Source: Bacteroides oleiciplenus YIT 12058 (GTDB lineage: Bacteria > Bacteroidota > Bacteroidia > Bacteroidales > Bacteroidaceae). Taken from it: a DNA stretch of 64,000 bases. Shown here in pieces: positions 33,562 to 42,144 of the stretch. How positions within the stretch are numbered: the stretch's first letter is position 1; each line of letters opens with the position of its first letter. The notes below the pieces were generated by a model. It saw nothing but the letters and a program-made list of their open reading frames with translations. It searched no databases and was not told where the DNA came from. The position numbers and the translations under genes are program-made. Location of the stretch: the NCBI RefSeq assembly GCF_000315485.1, contig NZ_JH992941.1:372001-436000 (forward strand), read 5' to 3'.

Positions 33562-36537
33562 ATGGCAAAGAGCAACTACATGGCCTTTCTGCACGATGCC
33601 TCTCAGGTCATCCCGCAAGAAAGGATATATACCGACGAACTGCGCCGGTTGGCATGGGGAACGGATGCGGGTTTCTACCGTCTCATTCCTCAAATCGTGA
33701 TTCGTTCCAGCAGCGAAGGAGAAATCTCCGACCTGTTGAGATTGGCAAACCGCTATGGGCTACCTGTGACGTTTCGTGCTGCAGGAACCAGTTTGTCCGG
33801 TCAAGCCATTAGTGACTCTATCTTAATAGTAGCCGGAAAAAACTGGGAGAAGTACAGCATCTCTCCCGACCACGAGCAGATAACGCTGCAACCGGGCATC
33901 ATCGGTCAGCGGGTCAATGAAATCCTTGCACCCTACGGGCGTAAGTTTGCTCCGGACCCTGCCTCGGTAAAATCGGCCATGGTGGGCGGCATCGTCATGA
34001 ACAACGCCTCGGGCATGAATTGCGGCACACATGCCAACAGTGACAAAGTGCTGCTCTCCGCCCGCATCGTACTGGCTGACGGCACAGTGCTGGACACAGG
34101 GGATGACATCTCCCGCGCCTCCTTTGAAGCCACACATACCGATTTCCTCAACCGCATTTGCGAACTGCGTGATGAGATACGCGCCAACGAAGAACTCTCG
34201 GCACGCATCCGTTATAAATATTCCATCAAGAACGTCACCGGACTGAACTTGTTACCGTTCATCCGCTTCGACGACCCGTTCGATATAATCGCCCATCTGA
34301 TGGTAGGCTCGGAAGGTACGCTTGCATTCCTCTCTCAAATCACCATGCGTACAGAGTACGACTATCCTTACAAGGCAAGTGCAATGCTCTACTTCAAGAG
34401 TATAAAGGACGCCTGCCGAGCTGTGGTAGCGATGAAAAAACTTCATTCTAATGAAGAATTAAAAATGAAAAATGAAGGATTACCTTGTGACGGAACAGCA
34501 CAGCCTGATTCTTCATTCATTGTAAAAGGTGCGGAACTGCTGGACTACAAAAGCCTTTCTTCCGTAGATGACCCCGTCTACCTGAAATATAAACAGGAAG
34601 TCTCCGACGCTTCCGGCCTCACCGCCGTGCTGACCGAGACAAAAGCCCGCACCCGTGAGGAACTAGAACAAAACATATCAGCCATCGAAGCATGTCTGGA
34701 AGCTTTCAGCACCTACATCCCCGTGCACTTCACTGACCGGCCGGAAGAATACTCCAAGTACTGGGCCATCCGCTCGGGCATATTCCCCTCCGTAGGTGGC
34801 ACACGCCAACCGGGAACTACCTGTCTCATTGAAGATGTAGCCTTCCACATCGAAGACCTGCCCGAAGCTACCGCCGACTTGCAGCAACTCATCGCCCGCC
34901 ACGGCTATGATGACGCCTGTATCTACGGCCATGCCCTGGAAGGAAACTATCATTTCATCCTCAACCAGTCCTTCAGCACCGATGCCGAAGTGAAGAGGTA
35001 TGAAGAATTGATGAATGACGTAAAATCACTGGTAGTCGATAAATACGACGGTTCACTGAAAGCCGAACATGGAACAGGGCGTAATATGGCCCCCTTTGTA
35101 AAATATGAATGGGGGGAAGCAGCCTTCGAAGCCATGAAGACCGTGAAGCAGTTGTTCGACCCGAAATGTCTGCTCAACCCGGGTGTTATCTTCAATGATG
35201 ACCCGCAATGTCATATAAAAAATTTTAAACCACTGCCTCTTATTCCTGTTGATGAAGCCAGTCCGGCTGAGAAAGTGAATAAATGTATCGAATGCGGTTT
35301 CTGCGAAGTAAATTGTTTATCTTGCGGATTCACCCTCTCTTCCCGTCAGCGTATTGTGTTGCAACGGGAAATATCACGTCTGAAACAAAGCGGAGAAAAT
35401 CAGGAACGTCTAGTATTACTCGAAAAGCAATATCGCTATCCGGGCAATCAAACCTGTGCCGGTGATGGCCTCTGCTCCATGTCCTGTCCGATGAATATTA
35501 ATACGGGCGACCTGACTCATATCATCCGCCAAGAATTGTTGCCGAAAGGCAGCCTCGGATATAAGGCAGGTGATTTCGTTGCCAATCATTTTGCAGGTGT
35601 AAAGAGTACGTTGCGCCCTGTGCTGTCATTAGCCAATTTCGGGCATTCCGTATTAGGAACAAAAGCCATGAGCAGCATCACGAAAGGCATGCATAACCTG
35701 TTAGGAATACCTTTGTGGACGCCTGCTATGCCAAAATCCTATAGAATAGGGAATGAAGAATTAGGCTACACTGTTGTGCCACAAGGTAATTCTTCATTCT
35801 TCACTCCTAATTCCTCATTCAACAAAGTAGTCTACTTCCCCAGTTGTATCAACCAAACCATGGGTCTCCCGAAACGCTCTCCCGTGGTACAGCCTCTGGT
35901 CAACAAAATGATTTCCCTCCTCCGGAAAGGCGGTTACGAAGTCATCTTCCCCAAAGATATGGACAAGCTCTGTTGCGGCACCATCTGGGAAAGCAAAGGC
36001 ATGCTCGACATTGCCGACCGCAAAGCCGCCGAACTCGAAGCCTCCCTTTGGGAAGCCAGCGAGCAAGGCAAATATCCCGTACTTTGCGACCAAAGTCCCT
36101 GCCTGCACCGCATGCGCGAAACCATCAAAAAGATGAAACTCTACGAACCCGCCGAGTTCATCTACACTTTCCTGCGAGACCGTCTGGTCTTTACCCAGAC
36201 CGACCGTCCTGTAGCCCTGCACATCACCTGTTCTATGCGCAAGATGGGACTGGCAGCCACCATCATCTCCCTGGCCAAGCTTTGCTCCACGCATGTCATC
36301 ATCCCCGAAGAAGTGGGCTGCTGTGGCTTTGCCGGTGACCGTGGCTTCACCTATCCCGAACTGAACTCGTATGCTCTGCGCAAGCTCCGTCCGCAGATAG
36401 AAGCCTCCGGTGTGGCCATCGGTTACTCCAACAGTCGTACCTGCGAAATAGGACTAACAACCAATTCCGGCATTCCTTACGTCTCCATCGCTTACCTTGT
36501 AGACCAATGCACGGAGAAAGCGGAAAACAAAGAATAA
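33562..36537 (+). CDS. D-lactate dehydrogenase-like FAD/Fe-S oxidoreductase (FAD-linked oxidase plus CCG domains)
   Basis: The product has 991 residues. The N-terminal PCMH-type FAD domain (about 30-270) contains VTFRAAGTSLSGQAI and MVGGIVMNNASGMNCGT. The FAD-oxidase C-domain ends with GSLKAEHGTGRNMAPFV and LLNPGVIF. Two ferredoxin-like clusters follow (CIECGFCEVNC near 574; CAGDGLCSMSC near 633). Then come CCG-type cysteine motifs (YFPSCINQTMG, KLCCGTIWES, CSMRKMG, EEVGCCGFAGDRG). This layout is that of Dld-type D-lactate (or D-2-hydroxyacid) dehydrogenases. MurQ, three genes downstream, releases D-lactate, which gives a direct metabolic reason for its place here. Two in-frame segments, residues ~294-322 and ~730-754, look like inserted repeat DNA and match no domain. 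Confidence 0.85.
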   Translation: MAKSNYMAFLHDASQVIPQERIYTDELRRLAWGTDAGFYRLIPQIVIRSSSEGEISDLLRLANRYGLPVTFRAAGTSLSGQAISDSILIVAGKNWEKYSISPDHEQITLQPGIIGQRVNEILAPYGRKFAPDPASVKSAMVGGIVMNNASGMNCGTHANSDKVLLSARIVLADGTVLDTGDDISRASFEATHTDFLNRICELRDEIRANEELSARIRYKYSIKNVTGLNLLPFIRFDDPFDIIAHLMVGSEGTLAFLSQITMRTEYDYPYKASAMLYFKSIKDACRAVVAMKKLHSNEELKMKNEGLPCDGTAQPDSSFIVKGAELLDYKSLSSVDDPVYLKYKQEVSDASGLTAVLTETKARTREELEQNISAIEACLEAFSTYIPVHFTDRPEEYSKYWAIRSGIFPSVGGTRQPGTTCLIEDVAFHIEDLPEATADLQQLIARHGYDDACIYGHALEGNYHFILNQSFSTDAEVKRYEELMNDVKSLVVDKYDGSLKAEHGTGRNMAPFVKYEWGEAAFEAMKTVKQLFDPKCLLNPGVIFNDDPQCHIKNFKPLPLIPVDEASPAEKVNKCIECGFCEVNCLSCGFTLSSRQRIVLQREISRLKQSGENQERLVLLEKQYRYPGNQTCAGDGLCSMSCPMNINTGDLTHIIRQELLPKGSLGYKAGDFVANHFAGVKSTLRPVLSLANFGHSVLGTKAMSSITKGMHNLLGIPLWTPAMPKSYRIGNEELGYTVVPQGNSSFFTPNSSFNKVVYFPSCINQTMGLPKRSPVVQPLVNKMISLLRKGGYEVIFPKDMDKLCCGTIWESKGMLDIADRKAAELEASLWEASEQGKYPVLCDQSPCLHRMRETIKKMKLYEPAEFIYTFLRDRLVFTQTDRPVALHITCSMRKMGLAATIISLAKLCSTHVIIPEEVGCCGFAGDRGFTYPELNSYALRKLRPQIEASGVAIGYSNSRTCEIGLTTNSGIPYVSIAYLVDQCTEKAENKE
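34450..34517. repeat. In-frame inverted-repeat insertion inside the dehydrogenase gene, first
   Basis: AATGAAGAAT (34450-34459) and its exact complement ATTCTTCATT (34508-34517) flank an A-rich stretch with AAAAATGAAAAATGAAGG. It encodes the low-complexity segment SNEELKMKNEGLP and its sequel within an otherwise conserved protein region. Confidence 0.55.
35751..35820. repeat. In-frame inverted-repeat insertion inside the dehydrogenase gene, second
   Basis: GAATGAAGAATTAG (35751-35764) pairs with CTAATTCCTCATTC (35807-35820) with one mismatch, and an ATTCTTCATTC lies between them (35789-35799). The end sequence is the same as in the insertion at 34450. It encodes GNEELGYTVVPQGNSSFF-type sequence just before the conserved YFPSC motif. 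Confidence 0.55.
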
Positions 36538-36600
36538 CCCTCATTAATTGATAACTAATAACTGATAACTTATAACTAATAACTTAACACACTTATTATC

Positions 36601-37788
36601 ATGAGCAGTCAAATGAAAACCAACAAACGCATTCTTGCCCTCGACATCCTTCGCGGTGTCACCATTGCGGGCATGATAATGGTAAACAACCCCGGCACTT
36701 GGGGACATATATATGCCCCTCTGCGCCATGCTGAATGGAACGGCCTCACCCCAACCGACCTCGTCTTCCCCTTCTTCATGTTCATTATGGGTATCTCCAC
36801 CTATATCTCCCTGAAGAAGTATAACTTCGAGTTCAGCCACGCCGCTGCCATGAAGATACTGAAACGTACTATTATTATCTTCCTCATCGGCCTTGCCATC
36901 GGCTGGTTCTCCAAGTTCTGTTACTACTGGACAAACCCCAGTGAAGGTATCGGCTTCGGCGCCCAACTCTGGGAATCTGTGTGGACATTCGACCGCATCC
37001 GCATCCTGGGTGTCATGCAACGCCTCGCTCTTTGCTACGGCGCCACTGCCATCATTGCCCTGACCATGAAACACCGACATATCCCCTACCTCATTGCCAC
37101 CTTACTGATAGGTTACTTTATCCTTTTGATATGCGGCAACGGCTTTGCCTATAACGAAACCAACGTACTTTCCATAGTGGACCGTGCCATCCTTACCCCC
37201 GCTCACATGTATAAGGATAACGGTATCGACCCCGAAGGACTTTTAAGCACCATCCCCTCCATTGCCCATGTTTTGCTGGGCTTCTGCGTAGGTCGGATGA
37301 TGCTGGACGGCAACAAAGCTCAAAGCCGTGAGGAGTTGCTCAATTCGCATCTCATCAAGTTATTCCTGATAGGCACCATCCTTACCTTTGCAGGCTTCCT
37401 GCTGAGTTACGGCTGCCCCATCAACAAGAAAATCTGGTCTCCCACTTTCGTCCTCACCACTTGCGGACTGGCCTCCAGCTTCCTTGCATTACTCATCTGG
37501 ATCATCGACGTGAAAGGATATAAGAAGTGGAGCACCTTCTTCGAAGCTTTCGGCATCAACCCGCTATTCATGTATGTTCTGGGTGGAGTGCTTGGTATCC
37601 TGTTCGGTAGTATCAGGTTCCCTTGGGGCGAAGCCAGCATCAGCATACACGGATTCTTATATAAGATTATCCTTATGCCCGTATTCGGTGAAACCGGTGG
37701 CTCACTGGCTTACGCACTGCTCTTCGTAGCCATCAACTGGTGCATCGGCTATCAACTGTATAAGCGGAAAATATACATCAAGATATAA
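36601..37788 (+). CDS. DUF5009 / HGSNAT-NagX-like inner-membrane protein (candidate MurT-type MurNAc transporter)
   Basis: The product has 395 residues with about 10 membrane segments. The start LALDILRGVTIAGMIMVNNPGTWGHIYAPLRHAEWNGLTPTDLVFPFFMFIMG has the family's conserved Asp-Arg and HAxWxGxTxxDLVFPxFxF motif. The last segments hold FEAFGINPLFMYVLGG. Relatives are described either as glucosamine acetyltransferases or as transporters. In Tannerella forsythia the MurNAc transporter MurT is encoded with a kinase (MurK) and an etherase (MurQ). Here the next two genes are exactly such a kinase and murQ, so a MurNAc transport role is the favoured reading. Sequence alone does not exclude an acyltransferase. 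Confidence 0.75.
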   Translation: MSSQMKTNKRILALDILRGVTIAGMIMVNNPGTWGHIYAPLRHAEWNGLTPTDLVFPFFMFIMGISTYISLKKYNFEFSHAAAMKILKRTIIIFLIGLAIGWFSKFCYYWTNPSEGIGFGAQLWESVWTFDRIRILGVMQRLALCYGATAIIALTMKHRHIPYLIATLLIGYFILLICGNGFAYNETNVLSIVDRAILTPAHMYKDNGIDPEGLLSTIPSIAHVLLGFCVGRMMLDGNKAQSREELLNSHLIKLFLIGTILTFAGFLLSYGCPINKKIWSPTFVLTTCGLASSFLALLIWIIDVKGYKKWSTFFEAFGINPLFMYVLGGVLGILFGSIRFPWGEASISIHGFLYKIILMPVFGETGGSLAYALLFVAINWCIGYQLYKRKIYIKI

Positions 37789-37837
37789 GAAGGAGTAGCG
37801 GAGTTACCAACATAGTAAACAATTAAAATTGAACGAT

Positions 37838-38689
37838 ATGATATTAATAGCAGACAGTGGCTCTACAAAAACCGATTGGTGTGTTGTAGAGAATGGTAAA
37901 CTCATCCAACAGGCTTTTACGAAAGGTACCAACCCTTTCTTTCAGTCGGAAGAGGAAATCAGTAACGAAATAGCGACAGCGCTGCTGCCCCAGTTAACAA
38001 CCAATGCCTTCGACGCTGTGTACTTTTATGGCGCAGGTTGTGGCTTCCCCGACAAAATTGCAATGGTGCACCGCGCCATCACCCGACATCTCCAGGTCTC
38101 GGGCGACGAAGTAGAAGTAAATACAGACATGCTTGCCGCCGCCCGCGGACTCTGCGGACATGAGCCGGGCATCGCCTGCATCATGGGTACAGGTTCCAAC
38201 TCGTGTTATTATGACGGAAAACACATAGGAGCCAACGTTTCTCCCCTAGGTTTTATCCTTGGTGACGAAGGTAGTGGCGCCTGCTTAGGTAAATTGTTGG
38301 TAGGCGATATTCTAAAGAATCAGATGACTCCGGGACTAAAAGAGAAGTTCCTCAAGCAATTCAATCTGGAACCGGGGGACATCATCGACCGTGTATACCG
38401 CAAACCGTTCCCCAACCGTTTTCTGGCAAGCCTGTCACCCTTCCTTGCACAGAATCTGGACGAACCTTGTGTGCGCACGCTTGTACTGAACAGTTTCAAG
38501 GCTTTTCTGAAAAGAAATGTAATGCAGTACGACTACGAACATAGCAAAGTACACTTCATCGGTTCCGTAGCATTCCATTACAAAGAAGTGCTTGCCGAGG
38601 CAGCACAAGAAATGGGCATTCAACTAGGCACCATCCTCAAAAGTCCGATGGAAGGCCTGATTAAGTATCACAGCACTATTGACAATTAA
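37838..38689 (+). CDS. murK: BadF/BadG-type sugar kinase, probable N-acetylmuramate kinase (MurK-like), second paralogue
   Basis: The product has 283 residues. The frame extends to a TTG at 37829, but ATG at 37838 starts directly with the phosphate-1 motif MILIADSGSTKTDW and is preferred. Other landmarks are NPFFQ, YFYGAGCG, DMLAAARGL, GIACIMGTGSNSCYYDG, GFILGDEGSGACLGK, KPFPNRFLASLSPF and NVMQYDYEHSKVHFIGSVAF. It is cytoplasmic. It lies between the DUF5009 membrane protein and murQ, 23 bp before murQ, which matches a transporter-kinase-etherase set. MurNAc-6-phosphate would be the product. Unlike the paralogue at 9871 it keeps the canonical aspartate. Confidence 0.82.
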   Translation: MILIADSGSTKTDWCVVENGKLIQQAFTKGTNPFFQSEEEISNEIATALLPQLTTNAFDAVYFYGAGCGFPDKIAMVHRAITRHLQVSGDEVEVNTDMLAAARGLCGHEPGIACIMGTGSNSCYYDGKHIGANVSPLGFILGDEGSGACLGKLLVGDILKNQMTPGLKEKFLKQFNLEPGDIIDRVYRKPFPNRFLASLSPFLAQNLDEPCVRTLVLNSFKAFLKRNVMQYDYEHSKVHFIGSVAFHYKEVLAEAAQEMGIQLGTILKSPMEGLIKYHSTIDN

Positions 38690-38712
38690 AAATTAATATT
38701 TAAATCATCATC

Positions 38713-39528
38713 ATGGCATTCATAAAGATATCAGAGCAACCTTCGCTCTACAACGACTTAGAGAAGAAGTCTGTCCGCGAAATATTGGAAGACATCAACA
38801 CAGAAGACCAGAAAGTGGCATTGGCCGTTCAGAAAGCCATTCCACAAATTGAGAAACTGGTCAACCTAATTGTTCCTCGCATGAAACAGGGCGGACGCAT
38901 TTTCTATATGGGCGCCGGCACCAGCGGACGTCTGGGAGTATTAGATGCATCGGAGATACCGCCCACGTTCGGCATGCCTCCGACACTTGTCATCGGTCTG
39001 ATAGCAGGTGGTGACACTGCCTTACGCAACCCAGTGGAGAATGCAGAAGATGATACCCGCCGTGGCTGGGAGGAACTCATCGAGCGCAACATCACCGACA
39101 AAGACACCGTTATCGGCATTGCAGCTTCCGGCACCACTCCTTACGTTATCGGCGCCATGCAGAAAGCTCGTGAGCATGGCATCCTCACAGGATGCATCAC
39201 CAGTAACCCCGACTCACCGATGGCGGCCGAGGCGGATGTTCCTATCGAGATGGTGGTCGGTCCGGAATATGTGACAGGAAGCTCACGCATGAAATCAGGC
39301 ACAGGACAGAAGATGATACTGAACATGATTACCACTTCTGTCATGATACAATTAGGCCGCGTGAAAGGTAACAAGATGGTAAATATGCAGTTGAGCAACC
39401 AGAAGTTGGTGGACCGTGGCACACGTATGATTGTAGAAGAGCTCGGTCTGGATTATGGCAAGGCGAAAGCACTGCTGCTGATGCACGGTTCGGTGAAAAA
39501 AGCAGTGGATGCTTACAGAGGGAAATAA
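38713..39528 (+). CDS. murQ: N-acetylmuramic acid 6-phosphate etherase
   Basis: The product has 271 residues, somewhat shorter than the ~298 of E. coli. The SIS domain shows YMGAGTSGRLGVLDASEIPPTFG near residue 57-80 with the catalytic Glu in SEIPP. Next come GLIAGGDTALRNPVENAEDD with the second conserved Glu near 103, then IGIAASGTTPYVIGAM, GCITSNPDSPMA, and VVGPEYVTGSSRMKSGTGQKMILNMITT. The enzyme splits the lactyl ether of MurNAc-6-P to give GlcNAc-6-P and D-lactate in the cytoplasm. This is the gene that most firmly links the region to MurNAc salvage. Confidence 0.95.
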   Translation: MAFIKISEQPSLYNDLEKKSVREILEDINTEDQKVALAVQKAIPQIEKLVNLIVPRMKQGGRIFYMGAGTSGRLGVLDASEIPPTFGMPPTLVIGLIAGGDTALRNPVENAEDDTRRGWEELIERNITDKDTVIGIAASGTTPYVIGAMQKAREHGILTGCITSNPDSPMAAEADVPIEMVVGPEYVTGSSRMKSGTGQKMILNMITTSVMIQLGRVKGNKMVNMQLSNQKLVDRGTRMIVEELGLDYGKAKALLLMHGSVKKAVDAYRGK

Positions 39529-39558
39529 ACATCATTTATCTCTTAATACAGTAATAGT

Positions 39559-41418
39559 ATGAAACTCATCTCCTCTTTTCTTTTCCTTGCGTTGCTTGCC
39601 CTGCAAACCAACGCACAATCCCTGCAACGCGTAGCCCCCGAACAAGTCGGCATGGACTCCCGCAAACTGATGTACGCTGACGAAGCTATAGAAACCGCCA
39701 TAGCCAACAAGGATATTCCCGGCGCTGTGCTCGCTGTAGTACGCAATGGAAAAATGGCTTACCTCAAAGCTTATGGCAACAAACGCGTGTATCCCAACAC
39801 CGAGCCTATGACCGTGAACACAATCTTTGATATGGCTTCATGCAGCAAGTCCATGTCTACCGCCACCTGTACTCACATCCTGGCAGAACGTGGAAAAGTC
39901 CGTCTTCTGGACCCGGTCAGTCTCTATATCCCCGGATTCAAGAACTGGGCAAGCGAAGACGGCAAAGACAAGAAGGTCATCCGCATCGCCGATCTATTGA
40001 CGCACACTTCCGGTCTTCCTCCTTACGGCCCCACCGCTGAATTGGAAAAGCAATACGGCTCTCCCAGCCCCGACGGATTAATAGAATACATTGCCAACTG
40101 CCGCCGTGACTTTAAACCGCAGACCGATTTCCAATACAGTTGCCTCAACTACATCACCCTGCAACGTATCATTGAAACCGTCAGTGGGCAATCATTGCGT
40201 GACTTCGCCCGCGAAAATCTATTTGATGTTCTGGGTATGAACCATACCGATTACCTGCCCTGCAAACGTGATAAAGATGGAAAATGGGTAAATACAGCAG
40301 ATGCCCATTGGGCATCCACCACCGATGGAGACTGGCATAGTCTCATCGCCCCCACCGAGAAGCAACCCGATGGCAGCGTCCTCTGCGGACAAGTGCACGA
40401 CCCGCTGGCTCGCATCATGAATGGCGGTATCTCCGGTAATGCCGGCGTTTTCTCCTGTGCCGAGGACATCGCACTTCTCTGTGCCGCCCTGCAAAACGGT
40501 GGAGAGTGGAACGGACACCGTATCCTCAGCCCACTGGGAGTAAAAGCCCTGAGTACCGTTCCCCGCGCCACCGCCTCATTAGGCCGCACTTTAGGTTGGG
40601 ACAATTTCACTGCTTATGCTTCCAACAATGGAGATTACTTCGGTCCTAACACCTACGGTCATACCGGCTATACCGGCACATCCATCGTGATAGACCCGGA
40701 CAATGACACTTCAGTCATTCTGCTCATCAACGCCGTGCATCCCGAAGACGGACACAGTGTAGTACGCCTGCGTTCGCTGGTATCCAATGCTGTAGCTGCA
40801 TCTATCTACCCCGCCCCACGCATCTATACGGAGCATTACTACAAACGTTTCCTCCAATTCATGGATGAACCCGCCATCACATCCAAAGACATCGTCATGG
40901 TAGGTAACAGCCTTACAGAAGGTGGTGGCGATTGGAACGTCCGCCTCAACAAAAAGAATATCCGCAACCGTGGAATCATCGGCGATGAAGTAATGGGCAT
41001 CTACGACCGCCTGCATCAGATACTCCCGGGGCAACCCGCAAAACTGTTCCTCCTTGCCGGTGTCAACGATATCTCGCATGACCTGACTGCCGACAGCATT
41101 GTCAGCATGATACGTATGACTGTAGAGCGTATCCAGCGCGAATCTCCCGACACAAAACTTTATCTGCAAAGCCTCCTGCCTTTCAACGAAAGCTTCGGGC
41201 GCTACAAGAAACTTACCGGAAAAACCGATATGGTTCCCGAAATCAATGCTCAACTGGAAGCTTTAGCTAAAGAATACAAGATTACATTCATCAACCTCTT
41301 CCCTCTATTCACGGAGAAAGGGACAAATGTACTGCGCACTGAACTGACCAGTGACGGATTACATTTGAATGAAGAAGGGTATAAGATTTGGGCGAAAGCG
41401 TTAAAGAAGAAAATATAA
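39559..41418 (+). CDS. Exported beta-lactamase-family serine hydrolase fused to an SGNH/GDSL hydrolase
   Basis: The product has 619 residues with a signal peptide (MKLISSFLFLALLALQTNAQS). The N-terminal class-C beta-lactamase/DD-peptidase-like domain (about 25-400) has the SxxK motif in MASCSKSMST near 94 and YGHTGYTGTS near 358. The middle YxN motif reads YSCLNY, with Cys at the Asn position. The C-terminal domain (about 440-619) has SGNH blocks: VMVGNSLTEGGGDW, NRGIIGDEV, LLAGVNDIS and TSDGLHLNEEGY. The SGNH part may remove acetyl or other acyl groups, and the first part may act on D-Ala peptides or esters. Both fit cell-wall fragment processing. It is the last gene of the plus-strand series and is followed by a terminator. 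Confidence 0.87.
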   Translation: MKLISSFLFLALLALQTNAQSLQRVAPEQVGMDSRKLMYADEAIETAIANKDIPGAVLAVVRNGKMAYLKAYGNKRVYPNTEPMTVNTIFDMASCSKSMSTATCTHILAERGKVRLLDPVSLYIPGFKNWASEDGKDKKVIRIADLLTHTSGLPPYGPTAELEKQYGSPSPDGLIEYIANCRRDFKPQTDFQYSCLNYITLQRIIETVSGQSLRDFARENLFDVLGMNHTDYLPCKRDKDGKWVNTADAHWASTTDGDWHSLIAPTEKQPDGSVLCGQVHDPLARIMNGGISGNAGVFSCAEDIALLCAALQNGGEWNGHRILSPLGVKALSTVPRATASLGRTLGWDNFTAYASNNGDYFGPNTYGHTGYTGTSIVIDPDNDTSVILLINAVHPEDGHSVVRLRSLVSNAVAASIYPAPRIYTEHYYKRFLQFMDEPAITSKDIVMVGNSLTEGGGDWNVRLNKKNIRNRGIIGDEVMGIYDRLHQILPGQPAKLFLLAGVNDISHDLTADSIVSMIRMTVERIQRESPDTKLYLQSLLPFNESFGRYKKLTGKTDMVPEINAQLEALAKEYKITFINLFPLFTEKGTNVLRTELTSDGLHLNEEGYKIWAKALKKKI

Positions 41419-41438
41419 GAATCACCAAGTATAAAACC

Positions 41439-41475
41439 AAAGAAGGCATATCTAAAAAATAGATATGCCTTCTTT
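41439..41475. terminator. Bidirectional hairpin terminator
   Basis: A perfect 16-bp stem, AAAGAAGGCATATCTA (41439-41454) with its complement at 41460-41475, has a loop of five A. It separates the convergent serine-hydrolase and FKBP genes and can serve both. Confidence 0.9.
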
Positions 41476-41493
41476 ATATTCTTAAGAAATATT

Positions 41494-42123
41494 TTACTGA
41501 ACCACTCTTGTCATAATCACATCAAAAGCCAATACTGAATATCCAGGAATACTTCCAGAACCGGAAGAGCCGTACGCTGAATCCCATGGAATATAAACCA
41601 TCCAACGCTCTCCAGTATGCATGTACTGCAAGAAAGCTCTCCAACCACTTGTCAATGCAGTTGAATTTATTGTGAACTTAACCGTCCAATCGTAGGGGGT
41701 AGGTTCTTTTTCAGGCTTCATAGGAATATTTTGATCTATTGCGCTATAGCCGGTAAAACTACCATCAAACTTAGTACCGGTAATCAGAGTGCCATAATAA
41801 TAAGCATAAGCGGACTCTGTATATAGCGGACGTTGCCCAGACATATCTTTCACAAGTTTTTTGCAATATATGTATTGAGGGTTTTCATTTGTACTGATAA
41901 GTTCATTCATTATATAGAACATCTCACCTACCTGAACCTTCTCCAATTGTTCCAAAGTAGCGACATAATTATCTCCTGCAACCACTTTGATTGAATCGAT
42001 GAATGCCTGATTACGTTCTTGCCAATTCGAATACTTCCCTTCTTCTTCCACCTCTTCACAAGAGATGAACACACCCATGGTGAGCAACAGGAAAGGCAAA
42101 AATACTAAGAGTCTTTTTTTCAT
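41494..42123 (-). CDS. FKBP-type peptidyl-prolyl isomerase lipoprotein
   Basis: The product has 209 residues with a lipoprotein signal whose cysteine is in GVFISCEEVEEEG near residue 22. The C-terminal half has the FKBP core: YYGTLITGTKFDGSF near 109, SGWRAFLQYMHTGERWMVYIPWDSAYG near 158, then IPGYSVLAFDVIMTRV. The N-terminal part is a divergent, possibly dimerising region. The likely place is the outer membrane or periplasm, where it would assist protein folding. The gene starts 21 bp after the stop of glyS on the same strand, so the two are probably co-transcribed. Confidence 0.88.
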   Translation of the reverse strand: MKKRLLVFLPFLLLTMGVFISCEEVEEEGKYSNWQERNQAFIDSIKVVAGDNYVATLEQLEKVQVGEMFYIMNELISTNENPQYIYCKKLVKDMSGQRPLYTESAYAYYYGTLITGTKFDGSFTGYSAIDQNIPMKPEKEPTPYDWTVKFTINSTALTSGWRAFLQYMHTGERWMVYIPWDSAYGSSGSGSIPGYSVLAFDVIMTRVVQ

Positions 42124-42144
42124 TCTGCTAATTTATTGTATTAC

